From NCBI RefSeq assembly GCF_022865125.1, contig NZ_CP094828.1, positions 992,001 to 1,056,000 on the forward strand: a DNA stretch of 64,000 nt, given 5' to 3'. Source of the stretch: Acuticoccus sp. I52.16.1. Its GTDB lineage: Bacteria; Pseudomonadota; Alphaproteobacteria; Rhizobiales; Amorphaceae. A model generated the notes under the pieces. That model had not been told where the DNA came from, searched no databases, and was given only the letters and a program-made list of their open reading frames with translations. Shown piece after piece: positions 42,973 through 50,691 of this stretch. Position numbers and translations under genes: made by a program. How positions within the stretch are numbered: position 1 is the first letter of the stretch; the number at the start of each line of letters is the position of its first letter.

Positions 42973-44688
42973 TCAGACCGGCCGTGGGGTGGCACGCAGG
43001 AAATTGAAGTCGCAGCCGTCTTCGGCCTGCAACACCTCGTCGAAGTAGAGCTTGGCGTAGCCGCGGGTGGCGCGGGTGTGCGCCGGTGCGGTCCACGCGG
43101 CACGTCGCACCGCCAGCTCGTCTTCGTCCACCATCAGCTCTAGTTCGCCGGCGGGAGCGTCGAGGCGGATCATGTCGCCCGTGCGCACCAGCGCCAGCGG
43201 CCCCCCCTCGGCCGCCTCCGGCGAGATGTGCAGGACGATGGTGCCGAAGGCGGTGCCGGACATGCGCGCGTCCGAGATCCGCACCATGTCTTTCACCCCG
43301 GTTGCGGCGAGCTTCTTCGGGATCGGCAGGTAGCCCGCCTCGGGCATCCCGGGCCCGCCCTTGGGACCGGCGTTCTGCAGCACCAGGACGTCGTCGGCGG
43401 TGACGTCGAGGTCGGGATCGTCGATCCGCGCGGCCATGTCCTCCAGCGAGGCGAAGACCACGGCGCGGCCGGTGTGGGTGAGGAGCCGCTCGGTCGCCGC
43501 CGCCTGTTTCACGATCGCCCCGCCCGGCGCCAGGTTGCCGCGCAGCAGGCGGATGCCGCCGCCGGAGTGGATCGGGTCGGCGACCGTGCGCACCACGTCC
43601 TGCGTCCAAGCCGGGGCGGCCTCGGCGAGGTTCTCGCCCACGGTCTTGCCGGTGATCGTCATGCAGGAAGTGTCGACGAGGTCCTCGATCTCGCGCAGCA
43701 CCGCGGTCAGGCCGCCGGCCTTGTAGAGATCCTCCATGTAGTGCTGCCCGCTGGGCTTGAGGTCGACGAGCACCGGCGTCTCCGCGCCCAGCCGGTCCAT
43801 GGCCGCGAGGTCGAAGTCGAAGCCCAGGCGCCCGGCGATCGCCGCCAGGTGGACGACCCCGTTCGTCGATCCGCCGATCGCCTGCAGCACGCGCACCGCG
43901 TTGGCCATCGAGGCCTCGGTCATGATGTCGCGCGGGCGAAGGCCCTCGGCGGCGATCTCCACCACGCGGGCGCCCGTCGCCTCGGCGTGGCGCAGCCGGT
44001 CGGCGTGGACGGCGGGGATCGCCGCACCGCCGGGCAGCATCATCCCCATCGCCTCGGAGACGAGCGCCATCGTCGAGGCGGTCCCCATCACCATGCAGGT
44101 GCCCGGTCCGGGTGCCAGCGCGCCGGAGATCTCCTCGATCTCCTCGGCGTCGATCTTGCCGGCGCGGTGCTGGCCCCACAGGCGCCGGCAGTCGGTACAG
44201 GCGCCCAGCCGCTCGCCCCGATAGCTGCCGGTGATCATCGGCCCGGTCACGGTGAGGATCGCCGGCTTGTCGGCGCTGGCGGCGGCCATCAGCAGCGCCG
44301 GCACCGTCTTGTCGCAGCCGCCGATCAGCACCACCGCGTCCATCGGCTGGGCGCGGATCATCTCCTCGGCGTCCATCGCCATCAGGTTGCGCAGGAACAT
44401 CGAGGTCGGGTGCGAAAAGCTCTCGTGCATCGACACGATCGGAAAGTCGACCGGCAGGCCGCCCGCGAGCATGATCCCGCGCTTCAGCGCCTCGATGATC
44501 TCGGGGACGTTGCGGTGGCAGGCATTGTAGCCGGAGTAGGTGTTGGTGATACCGATGATCGGCCGCTCCAACGCCGCATCCGAGTAGCCCATCGCCTTGA
44601 TGAACGCCTTGCGCAGGAACAGCGAGAACTCCGCGTCGCCGTAGTTCGCCAGCCCCTGGCGCATGCCGGTCTTCTTGTCGTTTGCCAT
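42973..44688 (-). CDS. IlvD/Edd family dehydratase (sugar-acid dehydratase type)
   Basis: 571 residues of the IlvD/Edd family. Cluster-binding cysteines are visible at Cys57 (YNACHRN), Cys125 (GGCDKTVPA) and Cys198 (GPGTCMVMG); GACTDCR adds two more nearby. The active-site Ser/Lys region (ISDARMSGTAFGTIVLH) is intact. Homology is closest by eye to L-arabonate/D-xylonate-type dehydratases rather than to IlvD proper, because of the YSGYNACHRN and WGQHRAGKI blocks. It dehydrates an aldonic acid to a 2-keto-3-deoxy acid. ATG 44688 begins the family sequence. A branched-chain biosynthetic role is less likely. Confidence 0.88.
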   Translation of the reverse strand: MANDKKTGMRQGLANYGDAEFSLFLRKAFIKAMGYSDAALERPIIGITNTYSGYNACHRNVPEIIEALKRGIMLAGGLPVDFPIVSMHESFSHPTSMFLRNLMAMDAEEMIRAQPMDAVVLIGGCDKTVPALLMAAASADKPAILTVTGPMITGSYRGERLGACTDCRRLWGQHRAGKIDAEEIEEISGALAPGPGTCMVMGTASTMALVSEAMGMMLPGGAAIPAVHADRLRHAEATGARVVEIAAEGLRPRDIMTEASMANAVRVLQAIGGSTNGVVHLAAIAGRLGFDFDLAAMDRLGAETPVLVDLKPSGQHYMEDLYKAGGLTAVLREIEDLVDTSCMTITGKTVGENLAEAAPAWTQDVVRTVADPIHSGGGIRLLRGNLAPGGAIVKQAAATERLLTHTGRAVVFASLEDMAARIDDPDLDVTADDVLVLQNAGPKGGPGMPEAGYLPIPKKLAATGVKDMVRISDARMSGTAFGTIVLHISPEAAEGGPLALVRTGDMIRLDAPAGELELMVDEDELAVRRAAWTAPAHTRATRGYAKLYFDEVLQAEDGCDFNFLRATPRPV

Positions 44689-44880
44689 CGGTCTCCCCCG
44701 TTTCTTCGAGCGCCGGTGCGCGGCGGCGCGGCCCGTGCGTTCGATCGCTTATGCAGTGATCTACAGCACAACGGCCGACGGAATGCTCGCTTAGATCAGG
44801 GGCGTCGGCGGGTCACGGGCCCGATCGGCACCGCCAACCGGGCCGTTTCCGGGTGCGCGGGAATTTCACCAAGCGCTTTC

Positions 44881-44926
44881 GTCCGGGTCGGACCGCCCCC
44901 TTTTTCAAGGCGGCTCCCGCCCGGAC
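44881..44926. repeat. Imperfect inverted repeat in the 44.7-45.2 kb gap
   Basis: Arm 44881-44897 (GTCCGGGTCGGACCGCC) pairs with 44909-44926 (GGCGGCTCCCGCCCGGAC), with GTCCGGG/CCCGGAC and CCGCC/GGCGG stems and a few internal mismatches around an 11-nt loop containing five T. It lies about 65 nt before the terminator-like hairpin on the same strand. Confidence 0.55.
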
Positions 44927-44989
44927 AGGCCCCCACCCTCGGCTTTTCCGGTGGGCGGCATCGTTTCGAGCCATGTCTTTCAGTCGATC

Positions 44990-45022
44990 GCGCCGCTCCG
45001 GGTCTCCGGGGCGGCGCTTTTT
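44990..45022 (+). terminator. Intrinsic terminator on the plus strand with no gene ahead of it
   Basis: GCGCCGC at 44990-44996 pairs with GCGGCGC at 45011-45017, an inner CCGG/CCGG stem adds stability, and TTTTT follows at 45018-45022. It is a textbook rho-independent terminator for plus-strand transcripts. The nearest upstream plus-strand gene ends 2.1 kb earlier, behind the antisense dehydratase gene. Confidence 0.75.
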
Positions 45023-45174
45023 CGTGGATCGCGCTGTGGCCGATCGGCCACGCCGCATCGTAGACCTTGCCCGGCGGCCGGGGTTCGGAACAATTGCGCA
45101 TTCGCGCTTCGGGCTTCGTTCAAGGGTGGGATGCTCAGGGTGCGGGCGCTTTGGCCTCCAAAGGCGTTCAATTC

Positions 45175-45750
45175 ATGCCACGTTCCCTCGCTCTCGTTCT
45201 CGCCGCCTCCGCCGCCCTCGCCGGCTGTGTCGCCGGTCCGTCCGAACCCCTCACCGAAGACCGGGTCTCCTCCAGCACCTGGCTGGTGATGACCGACGAC
45301 GGCATCGGCCCGGTGCGCTCCGGCACGCCCTACCGCGAGGCGGAGATGGCCGTCGTCGCCCCCGGCGCCGAGATCCGCACCATCCAGACCGCCAACGAGA
45401 CCCGCACCGAGTGGACCCACGCCGCGTTCATCGGCGAGGTGCAGGCGGTGCAGTTCTTCAAGGGGTCGGACAATACCGTCGAGGAGATCCACGGCGTGTC
45501 GCAGCACCTGGCGGGGCCGAACGGCGAGCGGATCGGCATGACGATGGGCCAGGCCCGCGTGACCCGCCGCGACTGCCGCGTCGGCGAGAACCTGTGGCGC
45601 GGCATGGCGGTGTGCAAGGCGCGCGGGGCGCCCCACATCAGCCTTGTATTTTCGATCCCGCAATATGACGGTCCCTTCGACGAACTTCCTCCCAACGAGG
45701 CTCTGAAGGACGCCGAGCTGCAGCGAATCGTGTGGCACGCGAAGGCTTAG
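45175..45750 (+). CDS. Putative lipoprotein of unknown function
   Basis: 191 residues with a lipoprotein signal (MPRSLALVLAASAALAGC, lipobox ALAGC, Cys18), then a globular part with two further Cys. STWLVMTDDGIGPVRSGTPYREAEMAVVAPGAEIRTI and GSDNTVEEIHGVSQHLAGPNGERIGMTMGQARVTRRDCRVGENLWRGMAVCKARGA may be two related halves, vaguely like the DUF1131 (YfeY) lipoproteins. That assignment is tentative. ATG 45175 is chosen for the signal peptide. Its last 19 bp overlap the start of meaB in another frame, so meaB expression depends on this transcript. Confidence 0.75.
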   Translation: MPRSLALVLAASAALAGCVAGPSEPLTEDRVSSSTWLVMTDDGIGPVRSGTPYREAEMAVVAPGAEIRTIQTANETRTEWTHAAFIGEVQAVQFFKGSDNTVEEIHGVSQHLAGPNGERIGMTMGQARVTRRDCRVGENLWRGMAVCKARGAPHISLVFSIPQYDGPFDELPPNEALKDAELQRIVWHAKA

Positions 45751-46697
45751 ACGACCTCGCCGCCCGGATCCGCTCCGGCGAGCGTGCCGCGCTGGCGCGG
45801 GGGATCACGCTCGTCGAATCGCGCCGTCTGGAGCACCGGGCCGACGCGGCGGCGCTGATCCAGGCCGTGCTGCCGGCGACCGGAGAGGCCGTGCGCGTCG
45901 GCATCACCGGCGTCCCCGGCGTCGGCAAGTCCACGATGATCGACGCGCTGGGCACGTTGCTGATCGACGAGGGACACCGCGTGGCGGTCCTCGCCATCGA
46001 CCCCTCCTCGACCCGCACCGGCGGCGCCATCCTGGGTGACAAGACGCGCATGGCCAACCTCGCCGCGCGGCGCGAGGCGTTCATCCGCCCCTCCCCCTCG
46101 GCCGGCTCGCTCGGCGGCGTCGCGGCGCGCACGCGCGAGGCGATGCTGCTCGCCGAGGCCGCGGGGTTCGACGTCATCATCGTCGAGACGGTCGGCGTCG
46201 GCCAGTCCGAGCTGGCGGTGGCGGACATGGTCGACACCTTCCTGGCGCTGATGCTGCCGGGGGCGGGCGACGAGTTGCAGGGCATAAAAAAGGGCCTCCT
46301 GGAGCGGGCCGACATCATCGCCGTGAACAAGGCGGACGGGGACGCGCTGCACCCCGCGCGGCAGGCCGCGGCGGAATTGTTGAGCGCGGTCAAGATCCTC
46401 GCCGCCGACGCACCGCCCGAGATCCTCACGGTCTCGGCCCGCACCGGCGAGAAGCTCGCCGCGCTGTGGGCCTCGGTGACGGCACACCGCGACCGATTGG
46501 CCGCCTCCGGCGCGCTGGCGGAGCGGCGGCGCGAGCAGAACGTGGTGTGGATGCGCGACATGATCGCCGACGGCTTGCAGGCCTACCTGGCGGCCCGCGC
46601 CGGCGAGGCGCTCGACGCCGCGACGCAGGCCGTGCGTCGCGGCGACCTCGCCCCCAGCGCCGCCGCCCAGGACATCCTCGGCCGCCTCCCCGGCTGA
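45732..46697 (+). CDS. meaB: Methylmalonyl-CoA mutase-associated GTPase MeaB
   Basis: 321-residue G3E-family P-loop GTPase. The Walker A GITGVPGVGKST is at about residues 57-68, followed by LAIDPSSTRTGGAILGDKTRM, FIRPSPSAGSLGGVA, VIIVETVGVGQSE and the NKADG base-specificity motif. MeaB guards and reloads the cobalamin of methylmalonyl-CoA mutase. The start is GTG 45732, inside the end of the lipoprotein gene. The mutase subunits are on the same strand about 4 kb upstream, separated by cdd, a ydeI-like gene and the opposite-strand dehydratase. Confidence 0.95.
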   Translation: MAREGLDDLAARIRSGERAALARGITLVESRRLEHRADAAALIQAVLPATGEAVRVGITGVPGVGKSTMIDALGTLLIDEGHRVAVLAIDPSSTRTGGAILGDKTRMANLAARREAFIRPSPSAGSLGGVAARTREAMLLAEAAGFDVIIVETVGVGQSELAVADMVDTFLALMLPGAGDELQGIKKGLLERADIIAVNKADGDALHPARQAAAELLSAVKILAADAPPEILTVSARTGEKLAALWASVTAHRDRLAASGALAERRREQNVVWMRDMIADGLQAYLAARAGEALDAATQAVRRGDLAPSAAAQDILGRLPG

Positions 46698-46797
46698 CCG
46701 CCCAGCACTCCGGCTCCGGTTCCCGCGAACGCGCGCGCAACGCCCCCGCCAGTCTCACCTGCTACCGCTTCGGGACAGTTTGGGAGCGCGACGGGTT

Positions 46798-47598
46798 ATG
46801 CCGCGGGACTATTGTCGACAATGTCAGCCGGACGACGGGCTCGGGTTCGAATTCACGTTCGCCTTTCAGCCGATCGTCAACGTCATGACCCGCGAGGTCT
46901 ATGCCTACGAGGCCCTGGTGCGCGGGCCCCAGGGGGAAGGCGCCGAGACCGTCCTGTCCCAGCTCGACACCACCAACCGCTACCAGTTCGACCAGGAGGC
47001 CCGCGTCTCGGCGATCCGCCTGGCCTCCGCCTTGTTCGGCAAGACCGACGCGAAGCTCTCGCTCAACATCATGCCCAACGCGGTCTACGACCCGGTGCGC
47101 TGCCTGCGCGCGACACTGCGGGCCGCCAAGGAGTACGACTTTCCCCTCACCCGGCTGATGTTCGAGTTCACCGAGCATGAGCGCGTCGCCGATGTGGCGC
47201 ACCTGCGGCGGATCGCCAGGCACTATGCCTCCTGCGGCTTCATCACCGCGATCGACGACTTCGGCGCCGGCTTCGCGGGGCTTCGCTTCCTCGCCGAGTT
47301 CGTGCCCAACGTGGTGAAGATCGACCGTCACCTCGTGCGCGAGTTGCAGCACGACCGCGTGCGGCAGGCGATCATCAACGCGATCCTCACCGTCGCGCGC
47401 GACCTCGACATCACCATCGTCGCGGAAGGGATCGAGACGGCCGACGAATACGGCTTCCTGGTCGACATGGGGGTCGAGCTGTTCCAGGGCTACTACTTCG
47501 CCCGCCCCGCCTTCGAGCAGGTGCCCGCGGTCAGCTTCGGTGGGCCGATCACGCTCGGCGTCAACACCTACGCCGGCACGGTCCCCTCGGCGACCTGA
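46798..47598 (+). CDS. EAL-domain protein (cyclic-di-GMP phosphodiesterase type)
   Basis: 266 residues, a single EAL domain with an N-terminal CxxC (Cys6, Cys9). The signature reads EALVRGP (Glu38), with the metal and catalytic residues in LSLNIMPNA, MFEFTEHE, ITAIDDFGAGFAGL, VVKIDRHLV and TIVAEGIETADEYG all present. It should therefore be an active cyclic-di-GMP phosphodiesterase, or a partner of a blue-light/other sensor. No GGDEF or sensor domain is fused. ATG 46798 is preferred; TTG 46780 is an alternative. It converges on the ABC exporter, 3 bp away. Confidence 0.93.
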   Translation: MPRDYCRQCQPDDGLGFEFTFAFQPIVNVMTREVYAYEALVRGPQGEGAETVLSQLDTTNRYQFDQEARVSAIRLASALFGKTDAKLSLNIMPNAVYDPVRCLRATLRAAKEYDFPLTRLMFEFTEHERVADVAHLRRIARHYASCGFITAIDDFGAGFAGLRFLAEFVPNVVKIDRHLVRELQHDRVRQAIINAILTVARDLDITIVAEGIETADEYGFLVDMGVELFQGYYFARPAFEQVPAVSFGGPITLGVNTYAGTVPSAT

Positions 47599-47601
47599 GG
47601 G

Positions 47602-49539
47602 TCACTCCGCCGCCTCCACCAGGAAGCCGCCGGACTGGCGGGCCCAGAGTTCGGCATAGAGGCCGCCCTTGGCCAACAGCTCGGCATGCGGCCCGGATTC
47701 GACCACGCGGCCGGCGTCCAGCACCACGATGCGGTCCATCGCGGCGATGGTCGACAGGCGGTGCGCGATGGCGATGACGGTCTTGCCCACCATCACCCCG
47801 GCGAGCGCATCCTGGATGTCGGCCTCGACCTCGCTGTCGAGCGCGCTGGTCGCCTCGTCCAGCACAAGGATCGGCGCGTCTTTGAGGATGGCACGGGCGA
47901 GCGCGATCCGCTGGCGCTGGCCGCCGGAGAGCTTCACGCCCCGCTCGCCCAGATGCGCCTCGTAGCCGAGGCGGCCCTTCATGTCCGCGAGGTCGGTGAT
48001 GAAGTCGTGCGCGCGGGCCCGGCGTGCGGCCGCATACGCCGCGTCGCGTCCCGCCTCCGGCCGGCCGTAGAGGATGTTGTCGAGCGCCGAGCGGTTGAAG
48101 ATCGCGGTCTCCTGCGTGACCGTCGAAATCGCGCGGCGCAGCCCGTCCTGCGAGAGCTGGCGCACGTCCGTCCCGTCGAGCAGAATGTCGCCGCCCTCCA
48201 CGTCGTGCAGGCGCAACAACAGCGACACGGCGGTCGACTTGCCCGCGCCCGAGCGGCCGACGAGGCCCACTTTCTCCCCCGGCGCAATGTCGAGCGTGAG
48301 GCCCGAGACGCCGCCGACCGGCCGCCCGTAGCGGAAGGTGACGTCGCGGAACTCCACGTGGCCGCGGGTTCCGCGGGGCTCCACGGCGTCCAGCTCGTCG
48401 ACGATGTCGTGCGGCGGGGAGAGGGTGTGCGCGCCATCTTCGATGGTGCCCAGTTCACCGAAGATCGACAGGGCGGACTGCGCGATCCAGTTCGACATCG
48501 CGCTCAGCCGCAGCGTCATGATCGAGGCCATGGCGATGACGCCGATGGTCCCCTCGCCGGTGTGGAAGAGCCACAGCGAGAGGCCGATCAGCGCCAGCGT
48601 CAGCGCCACATTCATGACCGCCAGGATGACACGCATCGCCATCATGCCGCGACCGAAGGCGATGCCGGCCTTACGGAAGGCGGCGATCGCCTTGCGCGCG
48701 GCCTCCTGCTCGCGGTTGGCGTGGGCGAAGAGCTTGACCGTCTTGATATGGCTCAGACTGTCGACCAGCTGGCCGGTGACCGTCGCGCGGGCGGCCGCCC
48801 GGGCCTTGGCCCGCGCGCGGATCCGCGGCACGCCCCAGCGCAGCGCCAGGCAGAAACCGACCGCCCACACCACGACGACCGCCGCCAGCAGCGGCTCGGC
48901 CGTGGCCAGCAGGATGACGATGGTGACGATGTAGGCCGCCAGCATGCCCAGCGAGGAGAGCGAGTCGACCACCACGCTGGTCAGCGCGTTGGAGGTCTGC
49001 GTCTGCTTCTGGGCGATGCGGCCGGTGAAGTCCTCCTCGAAGAAGCGCATCGACTGGCCGAGCGTGTGCCGGTGCAGTCGCCAGATGGTCATCGGGTTGA
49101 GGCCGGGGCCGACGGCGAGCGAGGTCATCGCGCTCTGCCCGAGCTGGGTGAGCGGCTTGGCGAAGACCACCACCGCGACGATGCCGGCGAGCCAGGGCCA
49201 CTCCTGCGCGAACAGCGCCTCCGGTCCCGCGGCCGCGGCCCGGTCGACCAAGCCGCCCACGAGATAGAAGACGAGACCTTCGGTCGCCCCGACCGCCAGC
49301 GAGAACACCGCCAGCATCGCGACCGGCCAGCGCACGTCCCGCAGGCTCCACTTGAGGAAGGGAACGAGGGCGCCGGGCGGTCGCGTGTCGTCGTAGGCGC
49401 GGAAGGGGTCGATCAGGGACTCGAACGGGCGGAACAGGCGGGTAAACGGCTCCTCGTCCGGCAGGCTCTCCGGATCGGGCGTTCGGATGATGGGCTTCAC
49501 ACGGTACCTCTTCGCAGGGCTCGCAGAGTGAGCCGTCAC
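47602..49539 (-). CDS. ABC exporter, fused permease and ATPase
   Basis: 645 residues. A ~60-residue N-terminal soluble extension precedes six transmembrane helices (about residues 70-360), then an ABC ATPase domain: Walker A GRSGAGKSTAVSLLLRL, Q-loop TQETAIFNRS, signature LSGGQRQRIALARAIL, Walker B ILVLDEATSALDSEVE and the switch His in IAIAHRLSTI. It is a half-transporter of the MsbA/LmrA type working as a homodimer in the inner membrane. The substrate is unknown (lipid, peptide or drug). The start codon is GTG 49539; a hairpin lies 67 bp upstream. It shares strand with the araC-type gene upstream. Confidence 0.92.
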   Translation of the reverse strand: MTAHSASPAKRYRVKPIIRTPDPESLPDEEPFTRLFRPFESLIDPFRAYDDTRPPGALVPFLKWSLRDVRWPVAMLAVFSLAVGATEGLVFYLVGGLVDRAAAAGPEALFAQEWPWLAGIVAVVVFAKPLTQLGQSAMTSLAVGPGLNPMTIWRLHRHTLGQSMRFFEEDFTGRIAQKQTQTSNALTSVVVDSLSSLGMLAAYIVTIVILLATAEPLLAAVVVVWAVGFCLALRWGVPRIRARAKARAAARATVTGQLVDSLSHIKTVKLFAHANREQEAARKAIAAFRKAGIAFGRGMMAMRVILAVMNVALTLALIGLSLWLFHTGEGTIGVIAMASIMTLRLSAMSNWIAQSALSIFGELGTIEDGAHTLSPPHDIVDELDAVEPRGTRGHVEFRDVTFRYGRPVGGVSGLTLDIAPGEKVGLVGRSGAGKSTAVSLLLRLHDVEGGDILLDGTDVRQLSQDGLRRAISTVTQETAIFNRSALDNILYGRPEAGRDAAYAAARRARAHDFITDLADMKGRLGYEAHLGERGVKLSGGQRQRIALARAILKDAPILVLDEATSALDSEVEADIQDALAGVMVGKTVIAIAHRLSTIAAMDRIVVLDAGRVVESGPHAELLAKGGLYAELWARQSGGFLVEAAE

Positions 49540-49605
49540 TCGCGCAACTCGAGGGGCGGCCGGATAGACGCAAGGCGCGCGCCGCCTCCCGCGGTGGTGC
49601 CCGGT

Positions 49606-49650
49606 GACGGGCCCGCGACCGGCGCCGGCCGCACGTGCGGCGGGCCCGTC
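49606..49650. terminator. Perfect 11-bp inverted repeat between the pobR-like and ABC exporter genes
   Basis: GACGGGCCCGC (49606-49616) and GCGGGCCCGTC (49640-49650) pair perfectly with a 23-nt internal segment that is itself partly self-complementary. It sits downstream of the minus-strand regulator and in the leader of the ABC exporter. No U-tract follows, so it may be a Rho-type end or leader structure. Confidence 0.4.
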
Positions 49651-49754
49651 CCGGTCGACGCCCCGGTGGCTGGCCCATCATATAGGGCTCCGGCCCTGGC
49701 GGCGCCCCCCGCCGTGCCCGGCGCCCCCTGCGCTTCGGGGCGGGCCGCGGCGGT

Positions 49755-50642
49755 TCAGGCCTCTGCGGTGCGCACCGGTCCTTCGGCGACGCGGGCGCGG
49801 AAGGCGGACGGCGTCATGCCGGCCGAGCGGGTGAACGCGCGTGTGAAGTAGGCGGGGTCGACGAAGCCGAGATCCACCGCGATCCGCCCCACCGGGTGCG
49901 CCGTGTAGGCCAGCAGCCGCCGCGCCTCCTTCATGAGGCGCATCTCAATCACGCGCGAGGCGCCGCCGCCCATCTCGGCGCGTGTCAGTCGCGACAGGTG
50001 CGTGGTCGAGATGCCGAGGGCGGACGCATAGTCCGCCACGCGCCAGTGGTTGCGGTAATGCGTCTCCAGCAGCGCCTCGAAGCGGCGGATCAGGGGCGAG
50101 CCCTCACTGCCGACCTCCGGGGCGATCTGCTCGGCGACGCGTGCGGCGATCAGCGTCGCCACCGCCGCGAGGCATTGGCTGCGCGCCGGCCGCGTCTCGG
50201 CGAACTCGTCGGCCACGTCGCCGAACAGCGTCGCCAGACGCGGCCCGGCATCGACGATCGCCGCCGTTCCCAGCATGGGGCAGGCACCCAAGGTCGCGTC
50301 CAGCGCTTCGACCGGGACGGTCAGCACCGTTCCCTTGGTTTGCGGCACGAAGCGGAAGCCGTGCACCGATCCTGCCGGCAGGTTCACGACAGCGGCGCGC
50401 AACAGGGTCGATTCGCGGTCTTCCAACAGCACCGTGGCACTGCCTTCGGCGAGGTGGAGGAACTGGTGCAGACGTTCGTGGCGGTGCGGCTGGATGGCCC
50501 ATCCGTGCAAGCTCGACCGATCGGCGATCGTCTCGCAATGGACCACATCCGGCAGAAGCGCGCGCTCTCCGTATAGCTCGAACTTGGGAATCCTGGCGGT
50601 GTCGAGGTTCGAATAGTGCAAGTCTGAGGCGTCCACGTCCAT
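49755..50642 (-). CDS. pobR: AraC-family regulator, PobR-like
   Basis: About 295 residues. The N-terminal cupin sensor (IQPHRHERLHQFLHLAEGSATVLLEDRE, VNLPAGSVHGFRF) and the C-terminal AraC helix-turn-helix pair (WRVADYASALGISTTHLSRLTRAEMGGGASRVIEMRLMKEARRLLAYT, then GRIAVDLGFVDPAYFTRAFTRSAGMTPSAFR) are clear. It is divergent from pobA over about 49 bp, matching AraC-type PobR activators of 4-hydroxybenzoate hydroxylase genes. ATG 50642 is preferred to the upstream GTG 50669, because a 7-bp inverted repeat lies just ahead of it; neither has a good ribosome binding site. Confidence 0.88.
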   Translation of the reverse strand: MDVDASDLHYSNLDTARIPKFELYGERALLPDVVHCETIADRSSLHGWAIQPHRHERLHQFLHLAEGSATVLLEDRESTLLRAAVVNLPAGSVHGFRFVPQTKGTVLTVPVEALDATLGACPMLGTAAIVDAGPRLATLFGDVADEFAETRPARSQCLAAVATLIAARVAEQIAPEVGSEGSPLIRRFEALLETHYRNHWRVADYASALGISTTHLSRLTRAEMGGGASRVIEMRLMKEARRLLAYTAHPVGRIAVDLGFVDPAYFTRAFTRSAGMTPSAFRARVAEGPVRTAEA

Positions 50643-50644
50643 TC

Positions 50645-50661
50645 CCGAGGGGCGCCCTCGG
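50645..50661. promoter_or_regulatory. Candidate PobR operator between pobR and pobA
   Basis: CCGAGGG at 50645-50651 and CCCTCGG at 50655-50661 form a perfect 7-bp inverted repeat around GCG. It lies 30 bp before pobA and immediately before the preferred pobR start, so it could control both genes. If translation begins at GTG 50669 instead, the repeat would be coding. Confidence 0.4.
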
Positions 50662-50691
50662 TCGCACACTCACATAGGGAGGACCAGACCA

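Larger units (their letters stand above)
44689..45174. other. 486-bp gene-free gap with hairpins and an orphan terminator
   Basis: No credible gene is seen. The gap separates divergent IlvD/Edd (minus) and lipoprotein (plus) genes and therefore contains both promoters. Bases 44740-44800 are relatively AT-rich and suit the dehydratase promoter. Hairpins lie at 44881-44926 and 44990-45022, the second ending in TTTTT on the plus strand. The lipoprotein gene starts only 150 bp further, so a second promoter must lie after the terminator, or the leader is attenuated. Confidence 0.6.
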
